Of a stretch of DNA of 64,000 nt, positions 16,077 through 23,848 are shown in pieces; the first letter of the stretch is position 1, and every line of letters begins with the position of its first letter. The notes under the pieces were generated by a model. The model did no database searches and had not been told where the DNA came from. It saw only the letters and a program-made list of their open reading frames with translations. Origin of the DNA: Desulfobacteraceae bacterium UBA2174 (GTDB taxonomy: Bacteria > Desulfobacterota > Desulfobacteria > Desulfobacterales > UBA2174). The stretch spans positions 62,001-126,000 of the forward strand of contig DCWA01000020.1 of NCBI GenBank assembly GCA_002327445.1, written 5' to 3'. Position numbers and translations under genes: made by a program.

Positions 16077-16598
16077 ATGTCCCGGTGGCGCATGGAACGG
16101 GCTTTTTCCCTTCTCGTATTGGCCTCCGTCCTTGCCAGCGGCGGACTTTTTTCGGCCTGCACCCCGGCCAGCGTGCTGGAGGTCAGCCGGCAGGACACCC
16201 ATGAGCCGGTCCTTTGCACCTCTGTGCAACAGGGTGAGGAATTCATCATCTCCTTCACCCATTCCGTCAACCGCCGCCCCGTCTACGACACCCTGAGGGT
16301 GGAAACCGATCATCTGGTCATCGTGGGATCCCGTTTCGACGCCTTCGGCGCCGGAATGCCGGAAACCTCGACGGAGGATGGGGCCTTGACGGTAGGCGAA
16401 GACGGCTGGCTGCTGTGGACGGTGAATCGGCCGGTGCCAGAGGTGGTGGTCCGGGTGGGACGGGTGGCGGATCACTCGCTGCGCATCAAGGAAAAGGACT
16501 TGCGGCTGGCGGATCTGGCGCCACCGGGAACGGCGCTGAGGTTCCAGGTCCGCCGCGCCACCTTGATCGACCGGATGAAAGGCAGGTATCTTCCGTGA
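16077..16598 (+). CDS. DUF1850 protein, TRAP transporter partner
   Basis: The product is a DUF1850 protein, a family found almost only beside TAXI TRAP transporters. The core has EFIISFTHSVNRRPVYDTLR and a segment with FDAFGAGMPE, both typical. A hydrophobic N-terminal stretch (ERAFSLLVLASVLASGGL) followed by FSAC could be an export signal or lipobox. The start is uncertain: ATG 16077 or 16092 puts the hydrophobic stretch near the N terminus, while 15996 would place it about 35 residues in. Its stop overlaps the GTG start of the permease (4 bases), so translation is coupled. Its precise role in transport is unknown. Confidence 0.75.
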   Translation: MSRWRMERAFSLLVLASVLASGGLFSACTPASVLEVSRQDTHEPVLCTSVQQGEEFIISFTHSVNRRPVYDTLRVETDHLVIVGSRFDAFGAGMPETSTEDGALTVGEDGWLLWTVNRPVPEVVVRVGRVADHSLRIKEKDLRLADLAPPGTALRFQVRRATLIDRMKGRYLP

Positions 16599-18592
16599 CC
16601 GAAAACCTTAAAGAAAAAGGCGTACCCGAGCCCCCCATCGACGGATCGGATGTCGTTTCGAAGGAAGAGCTGGAACAGATTCTCAAGAAGGTGGACAAGG
16701 AAGCCACGGCCCGCAAGCTGACCGGGTCGGCCCGCTGGATCGTCTATGTCATCGGGGTGTCGTGGTCCATCTTCCAGGTCTATACGGCCGCCTTCGGGCT
16801 GCTGCCGGCCCAGTTGCAGCGCTCGATTCACCTGGCCTACGCCTTCGCGCTCACCTACCTGCTCTTCCCGCTCCGCACCAAGGACGAGACCAACCGCCTG
16901 CACTGGAGCAACTGGGTCATCGCGGCCTTTGCCGTCTACATCGGCCTTTACATGGCGCTCAACTACATGCGTATCATGGAGTCCGGCGGCGATTATTCCC
17001 GCATGGACTATGTCGGCGCCATCTTCGGCATCTTGTTGACCCTGGAGGCGACGCGGCGCGTGGTGGGGCTGCCCATCGTCTGCCTGTGCGTCTTTTTCTT
17101 GTTCTACAGTTACTTCGGGAATTATTTTCCCGGGTTCATGGCCCACCGGGGGTTTTCCCTGCAACGCATCGCCTCCCACATGTACCTGACCACCGAGGGC
17201 ATCCTCGGCATCCCCCTCGGGGTGGCGGCCACCTTCATCTACCTGTTCATCCTGTTCGGTTCGTTTCGCGAGAAAACCGGCCTGGGCCAGCTCTTCATCG
17301 ACATCTCCAACGCCGTGGCCGGCTGGGCCTCGGGCGGGCCGGCCAAGATGGCCATCGTGACCAGCGCCCTGGAAGGCACCGTCTCGGGCTCGTCGGTGGC
17401 CAACACCGTGGAATCCGGAAGTCTCACCATTCCGATGATGAAACGCCTGGGCTACCGGCCGGAGTTTGCCGCGGCGGTGGAGGCCTCCTCGTCCACCGGC
17501 GGCCAGATCATGCCCCCCATCATGGGGGCTGCGGCCTTCATCATGGCCGAGTTTCTCAACGTGCCCTACCTCGACATCGCCAAGGCGGCGGCCATCCCGG
17601 CCTGTCTCTATTTTTTCGGGGTCTTCATGGAGGTCCACTTCGAGGCCAAACGCTGCAACCTGCGGGGTTTGAGCCGCGACGAGCTGCCCAAGTTCGGCGA
17701 GGTGATGAAGGAACGCGGGCACCTGTTCGTTCCCCTCTTCGCCATCATCATCTTTCTGTCCATCGGGTTCACCCCGCTGTACGCCGCCCTGATGGGGCTG
17801 ATCACCTGCATCATCGCCGGGGCCCTGAAAAAGTCCACCCGCATGAGCCCCCGGCAAATTGCCGACGGGTTTGAACTGGGGGCCCGCAACGCTGTAGGCG
17901 TGGCGCTGGCCTGCGCCTCGGCCGGCATCATCATCGGCGCCATCACCCTCACCGGCCTGGGTCTCAAGCTGGGCAACGGTCTGGTGGAACTGGCCGGCGG
18001 CAACCTCCTGCTGACGCTGATCTTCACCATGATCACCTCGATCATCCTCGGCATGGGAGTGCCCACCACCGCCAACTACATCATCACCTCCACCATCGCC
18101 GCCCCGGCCCTGATCCAGTTGGGGGTCCATCCCCTGGCGGCCCACATGTTCGTCTTCTACTTCGGCATCGTGGCCGACATCACCCCGCCGGTAGCCCTGG
18201 CGGCCTACGCCGGTTCGGGGATCGCCAAGTCAAACCCCTTCTGGACCGGCGTCACCGCCACCAAGCTGGCCATCGGGGCCTTCCTGGTCCCCTATGTCTT
18301 CGTTTACAACACCTCGATGCTCTGGGTCGGTGCGAGCTGGTACATGGTCTTGCAAACCCTGATCACTTCCTGCATCGGCATGACCGCCATCGGTGCTGCC
18401 ATGATCGGCTTCTTCTTGGCCCCCATGAGTTGGCTGGAGCGGGTCCTTTTTTTTGCAGGCGGGCTGATGATGGTGGTGCCGGGGACCTACACCGATCTGC
18501 TCGGCCTGGCACTGCTGATCGTCTTGGTGTTTTACCAGCGCCATAAAAGGGCCAGAGGCATCGTCAGCACCGCCACCTCCATGGATGCTTGA
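16595..18592 (+). CDS. TRAP transporter permease, fused small and large subunits (TAXI type)
   Basis: The ~665-residue inner-membrane protein joins the DctQ-like four-helix part (about residues 40-190) to the DctM-like large subunit (about 190-665), as is usual in TAXI systems. Many hydrophobic segments are evident. The conserved DctM-type segments EGTVSGSSVANTVESGSLTI, GGQIMPPIMGAAAFIMAEFL and GMGVPTTANYIITSTIAAPA are present. It moves the ligand delivered by the solute-binding protein, driven by an ion gradient. The GTG start at 16595 overlaps the DUF1850 stop and follows AAAGGCAGG; a longer frame to 16415 only reads through the DUF1850 gene. A clear terminator follows. Confidence 0.93.
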   Translation: MTENLKEKGVPEPPIDGSDVVSKEELEQILKKVDKEATARKLTGSARWIVYVIGVSWSIFQVYTAAFGLLPAQLQRSIHLAYAFALTYLLFPLRTKDETNRLHWSNWVIAAFAVYIGLYMALNYMRIMESGGDYSRMDYVGAIFGILLTLEATRRVVGLPIVCLCVFFLFYSYFGNYFPGFMAHRGFSLQRIASHMYLTTEGILGIPLGVAATFIYLFILFGSFREKTGLGQLFIDISNAVAGWASGGPAKMAIVTSALEGTVSGSSVANTVESGSLTIPMMKRLGYRPEFAAAVEASSSTGGQIMPPIMGAAAFIMAEFLNVPYLDIAKAAAIPACLYFFGVFMEVHFEAKRCNLRGLSRDELPKFGEVMKERGHLFVPLFAIIIFLSIGFTPLYAALMGLITCIIAGALKKSTRMSPRQIADGFELGARNAVGVALACASAGIIIGAITLTGLGLKLGNGLVELAGGNLLLTLIFTMITSIILGMGVPTTANYIITSTIAAPALIQLGVHPLAAHMFVFYFGIVADITPPVALAAYAGSGIAKSNPFWTGVTATKLAIGAFLVPYVFVYNTSMLWVGASWYMVLQTLITSCIGMTAIGAAMIGFFLAPMSWLERVLFFAGGLMMVVPGTYTDLLGLALLIVLVFYQRHKRARGIVSTATSMDA

Positions 18593-18620
18593 GGCTCGCG
18601 ACTCCCCCTTTCGCCTGAAA

Positions 18621-18669
18621 AAAAAGAGGGTTTCGGCAGGCACGAACTTCCCGCCGAAACCCTCTTTTT
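18621..18669. terminator. Bidirectional intrinsic terminator
   Basis: AAAAAGAGGGTTTCGGC (18621-18637) pairs perfectly with GCCGAAACCCTCTTTTT (18653-18669). There is a T-run on each side, so it serves both the TRAP operon and the convergent microprotein gene. Confidence 0.9.
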
Positions 18670-18691
18670 GCAGGATCCGTTCACACCACGA

Positions 18692-18823
18692 TCAGGATGG
18701 ACGTTGCTCCTTCCATTTCCTGCCCTGCCTGATGGCGTCAAGAATGTTCTGCAAGGTCCCGATGACGGCGATGGCCAGCACGCCGAAAATCGATAACCGG
18801 ATGATCCAGTCCGTGATCGTCAT
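18692..18823 (-). CDS. 43-residue single-span membrane microprotein
   Basis: A 43-residue frame begins at an ATG preceded by GGAAAGGAAAGAG and ends just before the shared terminator. The product has a short N terminus (MTITDW), one predicted membrane helix (about residues 7-28, IIRLSIFGVLAIAVIGTL) and a basic, polar tail (RQGRKWKEQRPS), suggesting an N-out or N-in single-pass inner-membrane peptide with a cytoplasmic positive end. I do not recognise a family. The good ribosome site, the clean hydrophobic/basic layout and the terminator placement support a real gene. It could be a transporter accessory peptide or a type I toxin-like peptide; neither is shown. Confidence 0.6.
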   Translation of the reverse strand: MTITDWIIRLSIFGVLAIAVIGTLQNILDAIRQGRKWKEQRPS

Positions 18824-18972
18824 GATACTCTTTCCTTTCCCCGCGGGCCGGTAAAAAACGGGCGCGTCTCTCCCCTTTTTTGATTCATCTTAATGGAATC
18901 GGCGGCGAGATTCAACCGCGGCGGCGAAGGTCGGCGCGACGGTGAGGACATCTTGACATAGGCGCTGCGACA

Positions 18973-19059
18973 GGTGGAGCAACCCCGCCAGCCGCCAGAG
19001 AGGCTAACGGCGCAATGACCACCACCGATCACCGGGGCCGGTCCTTCACGGGGCCGGCC
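18973..19059 (+). ncRNA. Candidate structured RNA (unidentified)
   Basis: GGTGG (18973-18977) can pair with CCACC (19019-19023), enclosing a hairpin made of CGCCAGCC (18986-18993) and GGCTAACGGCG (19002-19012). A terminator-like stem follows at 19036-19059. The order closing stem, internal hairpin, terminator resembles a small RNA or a cis-acting leader, but I could not match it to a known riboswitch class, and its strand is assumed from the T-run. Confidence 0.3.
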
Positions 19060-19069
19060 TTTTTATTTT
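19036..19069 (+). terminator. Putative intrinsic terminator
   Basis: GGCCGG (19036-19041) pairs with CCGGCC (19054-19059), with additional CC/GG pairing inside, followed by TTTTTATTTT. No protein gene ends just upstream on this strand, so it may terminate a non-coding transcript. Confidence 0.55.
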
Positions 19070-19140
19070 CCGGTTTGACAACGAAAGATACTAAATGGTA
19101 CTGGTTATTTGTGCGTTAAATGTTAATAATGAGGGAGAAA

Positions 19141-20310
19141 ATGGACCGCTATAAACATATAAAATACCGTAAGCAATGGGAAATTGACGCTGAATGCGCT
19201 TACATGCTTGGCGAGTGCCACGCCTATTCCAGAGCCATTACTGACATCCCGATAGAGCCGAAGTTCCGCGACAAGCTGTTGCGCCTCTCCCTGATAAAGG
19301 GGGCGCAGGCGACCACGGCTATAGAGGGCAATACCCTCAGCCAGGAGGAAATCGACCGGATCGACCAGGGGTGGAAGCTGCCGCCGAGCAAAGAGTACCT
19401 TGAGATCGAGGTCAAGAACATCCTGACGGCGTTTAATTTGCTGCTGCACGAAATCGTAAATGAAGGCAAAGTGAGGATCATCACGCCTGAGCTGATCATG
19501 GAGTTTCACCGCATGATCGGCAAGGGCCTTGGAGACCATCTGGACGCGATTCCGGGACGTTTCCGGGCTGATGAGCGAGTGGTGGGAACCTATCTGGCCC
19601 CGGATCATCGCCTGGTTCCGGACATGATCGATTCTCTGTGCGACTGGTTGCGCAGGGAATTCCACTACGACGCGGGGCAAAAATTTCCGGTATCGGTGAT
19701 TCAGGCCATCGTCACCCATGTCTACATCGAATGGATTCATCCTTTCGGGGACGGCAACGGGCGCACCGGGCGGCTGCTCGAATTCTACATCCTGCTGCGC
19801 GCCGGCCTGCCCAACATCGTTTCCCACATCCTGTCGAACTTCTACAATGAGACCCGGCCGGAATATTACAGGCAGCTCGATGCAGCCCGGAAAAAATGCG
19901 ACCTGACCGGTTTCATCAAATACGCCGTGCAGGGCTTCAGAGACGGGCTCAAGGAAAACCTAGGCATCATCCAGGAAAACCAATTTTCGATTTTTTGGCG
20001 CTATTACATCTACGCAAGCTTTGGAGACTTGAAGTACACCAAGAAGAGCGTTTTCAAGCGCAAGCGCGAACTGATCCTGAGCATGCCGATGAACCATGAG
20101 CTGAGCGTAGACCAGATTCTTGAGCTGACTCCGTCGATTGCAAAGCACTACGCAACAACAAACAGGGCAACACTGCTGCGGGATCTGAAGGAGTTGCAGG
20201 ATGCTGATCTGTTGGTAAAGGTGGGGCGCAGCAAATACCGGCCGAACACCGGGGTGTTGAGGGCTTTGATTCCCGGCAGAAGGGATAGGGGGGCGGCAAA
20301 ACAGGAATAA
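19141..20310 (+). CDS. Fic-domain protein (probable AMP/NMP-transferase)
   Basis: The ~389-residue protein contains a Fic core with the catalytic motif HPFGDGNGRTGR (near residue 200) after a typical LLHEIVNEG and FHRMIGKGL region. An N-terminal inhibitory-type motif TTAIEGN (S/TxxxEG/N pattern) precedes the core, marking it as a self-inhibited class II Fic enzyme. The C-terminal part (about 280-389) looks like a winged-helix domain. Fic enzymes transfer AMP or another nucleotide moiety to target proteins; the target is unknown. ATG 19141 is chosen because GAGGGAG lies just upstream; 19120 and 19129 are alternatives. The gene stands alone between terminators and seems less GC-rich than its neighbours, hinting at acquisition. 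Confidence 0.88.
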   Translation: MDRYKHIKYRKQWEIDAECAYMLGECHAYSRAITDIPIEPKFRDKLLRLSLIKGAQATTAIEGNTLSQEEIDRIDQGWKLPPSKEYLEIEVKNILTAFNLLLHEIVNEGKVRIITPELIMEFHRMIGKGLGDHLDAIPGRFRADERVVGTYLAPDHRLVPDMIDSLCDWLRREFHYDAGQKFPVSVIQAIVTHVYIEWIHPFGDGNGRTGRLLEFYILLRAGLPNIVSHILSNFYNETRPEYYRQLDAARKKCDLTGFIKYAVQGFRDGLKENLGIIQENQFSIFWRYYIYASFGDLKYTKKSVFKRKRELILSMPMNHELSVDQILELTPSIAKHYATTNRATLLRDLKELQDADLLVKVGRSKYRPNTGVLRALIPGRRDRGAAKQE

Positions 20311-20313
20311 GCT

Positions 20314-20339
20314 AAGCCCGGCTTTGGCCGGGCTTTTTT
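20314..20339 (+). terminator. Intrinsic terminator of the Fic gene
   Basis: AAGCCCGGC and GCCGGGCTT form a tight stem with a short loop, followed by TTTTTT, only a few bases after the Fic stop codon. Confidence 0.9.
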
Positions 20340-20571
20340 GTGCCCATGGAAACACCCCTACGCACCAGGTTGGTCCGCAGTCAAGTCCATACTGAAACAG
20401 AGGCAAACTTCCCGGAACGCTTCACCATGCCTGACCACCCGCCCGGGAAAATGGCCTTCGCCATCCCGGAACCATCCGAAACCGACCACCAGGGCATTGA
20501 ACCACCCGGCGGCCCTGAACGGGATCTACCCCGGTTTCGGGTCAAAGTGTGGGGAGCGAGATTTTGAGGCA

Positions 20572-20607
20572 AGAAAAAAGGGGCTGCGATTTTCATCGCA
20601 ACCCCTT
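20572..20607 (-). terminator. Intrinsic terminator after the tRNA genes
   Basis: On the minus strand AAGGGG(T)TGCGAT pairs with ATCGCAGCCCCTT (one mismatch; arms 20595-20607 and 20578-20590) followed by TTTTTTCTT. It sits directly after tRNA-Cys. Confidence 0.75.
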
Positions 20608-20617
20608 GATTTTATTC

Positions 20618-20692
20618 TGGAGGCGGCATCCAGATTCGAACTGGAGAATAACGGCTTTGCAGGCCGCTGCCTTACCACTTGGCTATGCCGCC
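20618..20692 (-). tRNA. tRNA-Cys (GCA)
   Basis: The minus strand folds as a complete cloverleaf. It has acceptor stem GGCGGCA/TGCCGCC, a D arm with AGCCAAGTGGTAAGGC, anticodon loop CTGCAAA (anticodon GCA) and T arm CCAGTTCGAATCTGG. The 3' end TCCA is encoded. It lies one base beyond tRNA-Gly in the same transcript. Confidence 0.96.
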
Positions 20693-20693
20693 G

Positions 20694-20769
20694 TGGAGCG
20701 GGAAACGGGATTTGAACCCGCGACTTCGACCTTGGCAAGGTCGCACTCTACCACTGAGTTATTCCCGCC
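20694..20769 (-). tRNA. tRNA-Gly (GCC)
   Basis: The minus strand gives acceptor stem GCGGGAA/TTCCCGC, D arm CTCAGTGGTAGAG, anticodon loop TTGCCAA (anticodon GCC) and T arm GCGGGTTCAAATCCCG(T). The 3' end TCCA is encoded. It is the first gene of the Gly-Cys pair. Confidence 0.96.
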
Positions 20770-20827
20770 CGTCAAGAACCGGCATAATTAGATAATCGCG
20801 CCGTTTTGTCAAGTATTAAAGTTGCCG

Positions 20828-20905
20828 GTTAATAGTTATCAGTTATCGGGTTTTGGGCCTTTTCCAGATAACCAATAACTGATAACCAGCCAATCGATAA
20901 CCGCT
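20828..20905. repeat. Inverted TTATCAGTTATCGG words
   Basis: AATAGTTATCAGTTATCGG and, 20 bases on, its inverted counterpart (AACCAATAACTGATAACCAG) lie between tRNA-Gly and pgsA. The arms could form a long hairpin. Confidence 0.6.
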
Positions 20906-20912
20906 TCTATCT

Positions 20913-21473
20913 TCAGGTGAACTGCATCAGGCGCCGGAAGCGCACAAAGTAGTCGATCCCCGACCAGAGGGTCAGCACCAGGGCGATCCAGAGGAAGAAA
21001 GCGCCCACTTGGGTGAAGTCGACTTCCAGGATGGGGTAATGAATCAGCAGGGGAATGATGGCCGCGATCTGGAACCCGGTCTTGTACTTGCCCAGGCTGG
21101 AAGCCGACAGGTCTTCCTTGCTCTCGGCGATGAAGTTGCGCAGCCCGGTCACCGCCATTTCCCGCCCGATGATGATGCACACGATCCAGGCCGGGGTCCA
21201 ACCGAGACCGGCCAGCATGATGAAGGCGGAAGACACCAACAGTTTGTCGGCCAGCGGATCCATGATGCGCCCGAAGTTGGACACCAGCCCGTGCTGGCGG
21301 GCCAGGTAGCCGTCGAAAAAATCCGTGATGGCGGCGACGGCGAAGAGCACCGCCGCCATGAAGCTGCACACACGATTGGGAAACAGCATCAGCATCACGA
21401 TCATGGGCACGGCGACGATCCGCCCCAAGGTGAGAAAATTCGGATGCCGGATCCATTGGTCCAGCCGTTTCAT
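20913..21473 (-). CDS. pgsA: CDP-diacylglycerol-glycerol-3-phosphate 3-phosphatidyltransferase
   Basis: The 186-residue membrane enzyme makes phosphatidylglycerol-phosphate, the first committed step to phosphatidylglycerol and cardiolipin. The CDP-alcohol phosphotransferase motif is present from residue 50 (DFFDGYLARQHGLVSNFG, then RIMDPLADK), with all expected aspartates. Several membrane segments follow. Its length matches the family. It lies about 20 bases after the transaldolase gene and is likely the last protein gene of the long minus-strand block, just before the tRNAs. Confidence 0.93.
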   Translation of the reverse strand: MKRLDQWIRHPNFLTLGRIVAVPMIVMLMLFPNRVCSFMAAVLFAVAAITDFFDGYLARQHGLVSNFGRIMDPLADKLLVSSAFIMLAGLGWTPAWIVCIIIGREMAVTGLRNFIAESKEDLSASSLGKYKTGFQIAAIIPLLIHYPILEVDFTQVGAFFLWIALVLTLWSGIDYFVRFRRLMQFT

Positions 21474-21493
21474 TTCCTTGCCCCCGCAACCAG

Positions 21494-22138
21494 CTATTTC
21501 TTTGTTTTTTCCCAGTCGGCCAAAAACGCCTGGAGGCCCTTGTCGGTGAGTGGATGGGCCGCCAGTTTGGCCAGGACGTTGAAAGGGATGGTGGCGATGT
21601 CGGCGCCCATCCTGGCCGATTCGAGCACGTGCAATGGATTGCGAATGCTGGCGACGATGATCTCGGTGTCGAAATCGTAATTGTCGTAAATATCCACAAT
21701 CTGCTCGACCAGATCGAGTCCGTCCTGGCTCAAGTCGTCCAGACGGCCGATGAACGGGCTGACATAAGTGGCGCCCGCCTTGGCCGCCATCAGGGCCTGA
21801 AGCGGCGAGAACACCAAGGTGACATTGGTCTTGATCCCCTCTCGGGTCAGAGTCCGCACCGCCTTGAGCCCGTCGACCAGCATGGGGATCTTGACCACGA
21901 CGTTGGGATGAATCTTGACCAGCTCCCGCGCCTCGACCACCATGCCGGCGGCATCGACGGCAATTACCTCGGCGCTGACGGGTCCGTCGACAATCTGGCA
22001 GATGTCGCGGATGATCTGTTCGAAGGGACGCTTCTCCTTGGCAATCAGCGACGGGTTGGTGGTCACCCCGTCGACCATCCCCATGCTGTTGGCTTCTTTG
22101 ATCTCGTCAATATTGGCGGTATCGATAAAAAATTTCAT
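21494..22138 (-). CDS. Transaldolase / fructose-6-phosphate aldolase-like protein
   Basis: The 214-residue protein belongs to the short (type 3) transaldolase/FSA family. It begins MKFFIDTANIDEIKEA and contains GVTTNPSL. The Schiff-base lysine is K83 in NVVVKIPM, and IKTNVTLVFSPLQALMAA and YVSPFIGRLDD follow. These enzymes act in the non-oxidative pentose phosphate pathway or cleave fructose 6-phosphate; sequence alone does not decide. It sits between folK (upstream, separated by a repeat block) and pgsA. Confidence 0.9.
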   Translation of the reverse strand: MKFFIDTANIDEIKEANSMGMVDGVTTNPSLIAKEKRPFEQIIRDICQIVDGPVSAEVIAVDAAGMVVEARELVKIHPNVVVKIPMLVDGLKAVRTLTREGIKTNVTLVFSPLQALMAAKAGATYVSPFIGRLDDLSQDGLDLVEQIVDIYDNYDFDTEIIVASIRNPLHVLESARMGADIATIPFNVLAKLAAHPLTDKGLQAFLADWEKTKK

Positions 22139-22167
22139 TCAGGCAGTCTCCCGGACAAAAAAACAGG

Positions 22168-22322
22168 TTCAAGTTTCAAAGCGCCTGCGGCGCATTCCAA
22201 ATTCCAGATTCAAAACCAACCCCACAAACCCGACCAACCAAACAAACCCCACAAACCCGACAAACCCGACAAACTCTACAAACCCCACAAACCCGACAAA
22301 CCCGACAAACCCCACAAACCCC
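22168..22322. repeat. C-rich CCCCACAAACCCGACCAACC repeat
   Basis: From about 22205 ten-base words such as AACCCCACAA and ACCCGACAAA repeat about eleven times up to the folK stop codon. This is the reverse-complement form of the 7186-7326 block. The first part (22168-22210) carries GCGCCTGCGGCGCATTCC and TTCCAAATTCCAG words related to 34500-34570. Confidence 0.88.
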
Positions 22323-22838
22323 TCACCCTTCCACCACTTCCACCGGCTGAGCCACGATCTCGGACCGGGCCAGCAACTCCGCCATGCTCACCTTGAGCAC
22401 GGGGTGGATCATTTCGGGTGCTATATCACACAAGGGTTGCAACACGAAACGCCTTTTGTACAGCCGCGGATGGGGGATGATCAAGGGCCCGTCATCGATG
22501 ACCCGGTCGTCGTAAAGCAGGATGTCCAGATCGATGGGACGGGGGCCGAACCGTGGCCCGCCATCGCTACGCCCCATGCGCGCCTCGATGGCCTTGAGAC
22601 GGGCCAACAGCGTTTGCGGATCGAGGCGCGTCTCCACCTCGGCCACCGCGTTGACGAACCGGTCCTGCTCCGTGTAGTCCTGCGGCGCGGTATGATAAAA
22701 TCGGCTGACCGCCACGACGCGCCCGGCCCCGTCGGCAACAATGGCCGAGATGGCGGCGCGGCAGGCCCCCAGGCGATCGCCCAGGTTGGCGCCCAGGCCG
22801 ACGAAGGCCCGGTGCCATGAAGATTGCCCCGGCATCAC
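22323..22838 (-). CDS. folK: 2-amino-4-hydroxy-6-hydroxymethyldihydropteridine pyrophosphokinase
   Basis: The 171-residue protein is HPPK of folate synthesis. It begins FVGLGANLGDRLGACRAAI, and the catalytic and ATP-binding segments are PQDYTEQDRFVNAVAEVET and RFGPRPIDLDILLYDD, with IPHPRLYKRRFVLQPL after them. These are diagnostic. The start may be ATG 22838 or 22835. It begins three bases after the dapF stop, so the two are in one operon. Confidence 0.94.
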   Translation of the reverse strand: MMPGQSSWHRAFVGLGANLGDRLGACRAAISAIVADGAGRVVAVSRFYHTAPQDYTEQDRFVNAVAEVETRLDPQTLLARLKAIEARMGRSDGGPRFGPRPIDLDILLYDDRVIDDGPLIIPHPRLYKRRFVLQPLCDIAPEMIHPVLKVSMAELLARSEIVAQPVEVVEG

Positions 22839-22841
22839 GGT

Positions 22842-23699
22842 CTAATCGTTCCAGGCTTCCGGGCTCAGCATGCCACTGCACGCCAGCCGGGCGTCTCCCT
22901 GGAGCCATGGGTCGCGGAATCCGTCTCCGTCCACGGCAAAGGAGATGGTGAGGCGGCGGCCACTGGCCGTTTCGACCAAAACCGGAGAGGCCCACCCGAA
23001 CCGCCGGGCCGCCGCCAGTGCCGCCGCCGTGGCGCCGGTGCCGCAGGCCAGGGTCTCATCCTCCACCCCCCGTTCATAGGTGCGCAGGGCCAATACCCCC
23101 TTGGCCTTGACCGCGGCGAAATTCACGTTGGCCCCTGCCGGAGCAAACAGCGAATGAAACCGGATCCCCCGTCCCAGACCCACCACGTCCACCGCAGCCG
23201 GATCGTCCACGAAAACCACCGCGTGGGGCACCCCGGTGTCGATGCGGTCCACCTTGAACGTGCCGCCGGAAACAGCAAGCGCCATGTCCACAGCCACTAT
23301 CTTCGGCGGCGTGATCCGGATGGCCACCTCGTCCTGCCGCACCTCCGCCTGGATCATCCCGGCCAAGGTCTCGAAGCGCATCACCACCCCGGTAATCCCG
23401 TTGAGATGCGCAAACCGGGCCGCACAACGCGCGCCGTTGCCGCACATATCCGCCAAGCTGCCGTCGCAATTGAAGAAACGCCAGGAAAAATCCGCCGCCG
23501 CACTGTTTTCGATCAGGATCAGGCCGTCGGCCCCCACCCCCAGGCGCCGATGGCAGACGCGCCGGGCCAACTCGGCCGCTTCCGGCCCGATCATTCCCCG
23601 GCGGTTGTCGATGAGAATAAAATCATTTCCCGCGCCGTTCATCTTGGCAAAGGCGACGGGGGTGGTGGGCAGGTGGACGATCGGGTTCGGTGTTGTCAT
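22842..23699 (-). CDS. dapF: Diaminopimelate epimerase
   Basis: The 285-residue enzyme converts LL- to meso-diaminopimelate for lysine and peptidoglycan synthesis. The two catalytic cysteines are visible: one in ADMCGNGARCAARFA and one in ETLACGTGATAAALA. The N terminus has KMNGAGNDFILIDNR. Length is normal. It precedes folK by three bases and follows the lipoprotein gene after a repeat spacer. Confidence 0.95.
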   Translation of the reverse strand: MTTPNPIVHLPTTPVAFAKMNGAGNDFILIDNRRGMIGPEAAELARRVCHRRLGVGADGLILIENSAAADFSWRFFNCDGSLADMCGNGARCAARFAHLNGITGVVMRFETLAGMIQAEVRQDEVAIRITPPKIVAVDMALAVSGGTFKVDRIDTGVPHAVVFVDDPAAVDVVGLGRGIRFHSLFAPAGANVNFAAVKAKGVLALRTYERGVEDETLACGTGATAAALAAARRFGWASPVLVETASGRRLTISFAVDGDGFRDPWLQGDARLACSGMLSPEAWND

Positions 23700-23735
23700 G
23701 GAGACAAATCCCTCGGGGTATCAATCACAACGGTT

Positions 23736-23840
23736 TTGTGGACCCAGTGGACATGGTGGACGGAGTGGACCACATGGACATGGAGTCGGGGGCAAACCTC
23801 ATGTCTTTCTCTGTGTCCTCCGTGGTAAACCGTTTTTTTC
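23736..23840. repeat. GTGGACATGGTGGAC words and CTCTGTG words
   Basis: GGACCCAGTGGACATGGTGG and following GTGGAC words (23738-23785), then CTCTGTGTCCTCCGTGGTAA (from about 23811), lie between dapF and the lipoprotein gene. The second family recurs at 29295-29385 and near 58040 and 58580. Confidence 0.65.
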
Positions 23841-23848
23841 AATTTTTT

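Larger units (their letters stand above)
18824..19140. other. Intergenic region with a possible structured RNA
   Basis: No protein gene is seen in this gap. It contains the leader of the minus-strand microprotein (to about 18870), a GC-rich stretch, the possible structured RNA at 18973-19059, and an AT-richer leader of the Fic gene with TTGACA at about 19075 but no convincing -10 box. Confidence 0.5.

Noticed and set aside
20338..20596. Small frames between the Fic gene and the tRNAs
   Set aside because: No ribosome site or recognisable domain; composition is that of non-coding GC-rich DNA.
20618..20769. tRNA genes as the integration site of a genomic island
   Set aside because: No direct repeat of the tRNA 3' end and no integrase or phage gene was seen around them.
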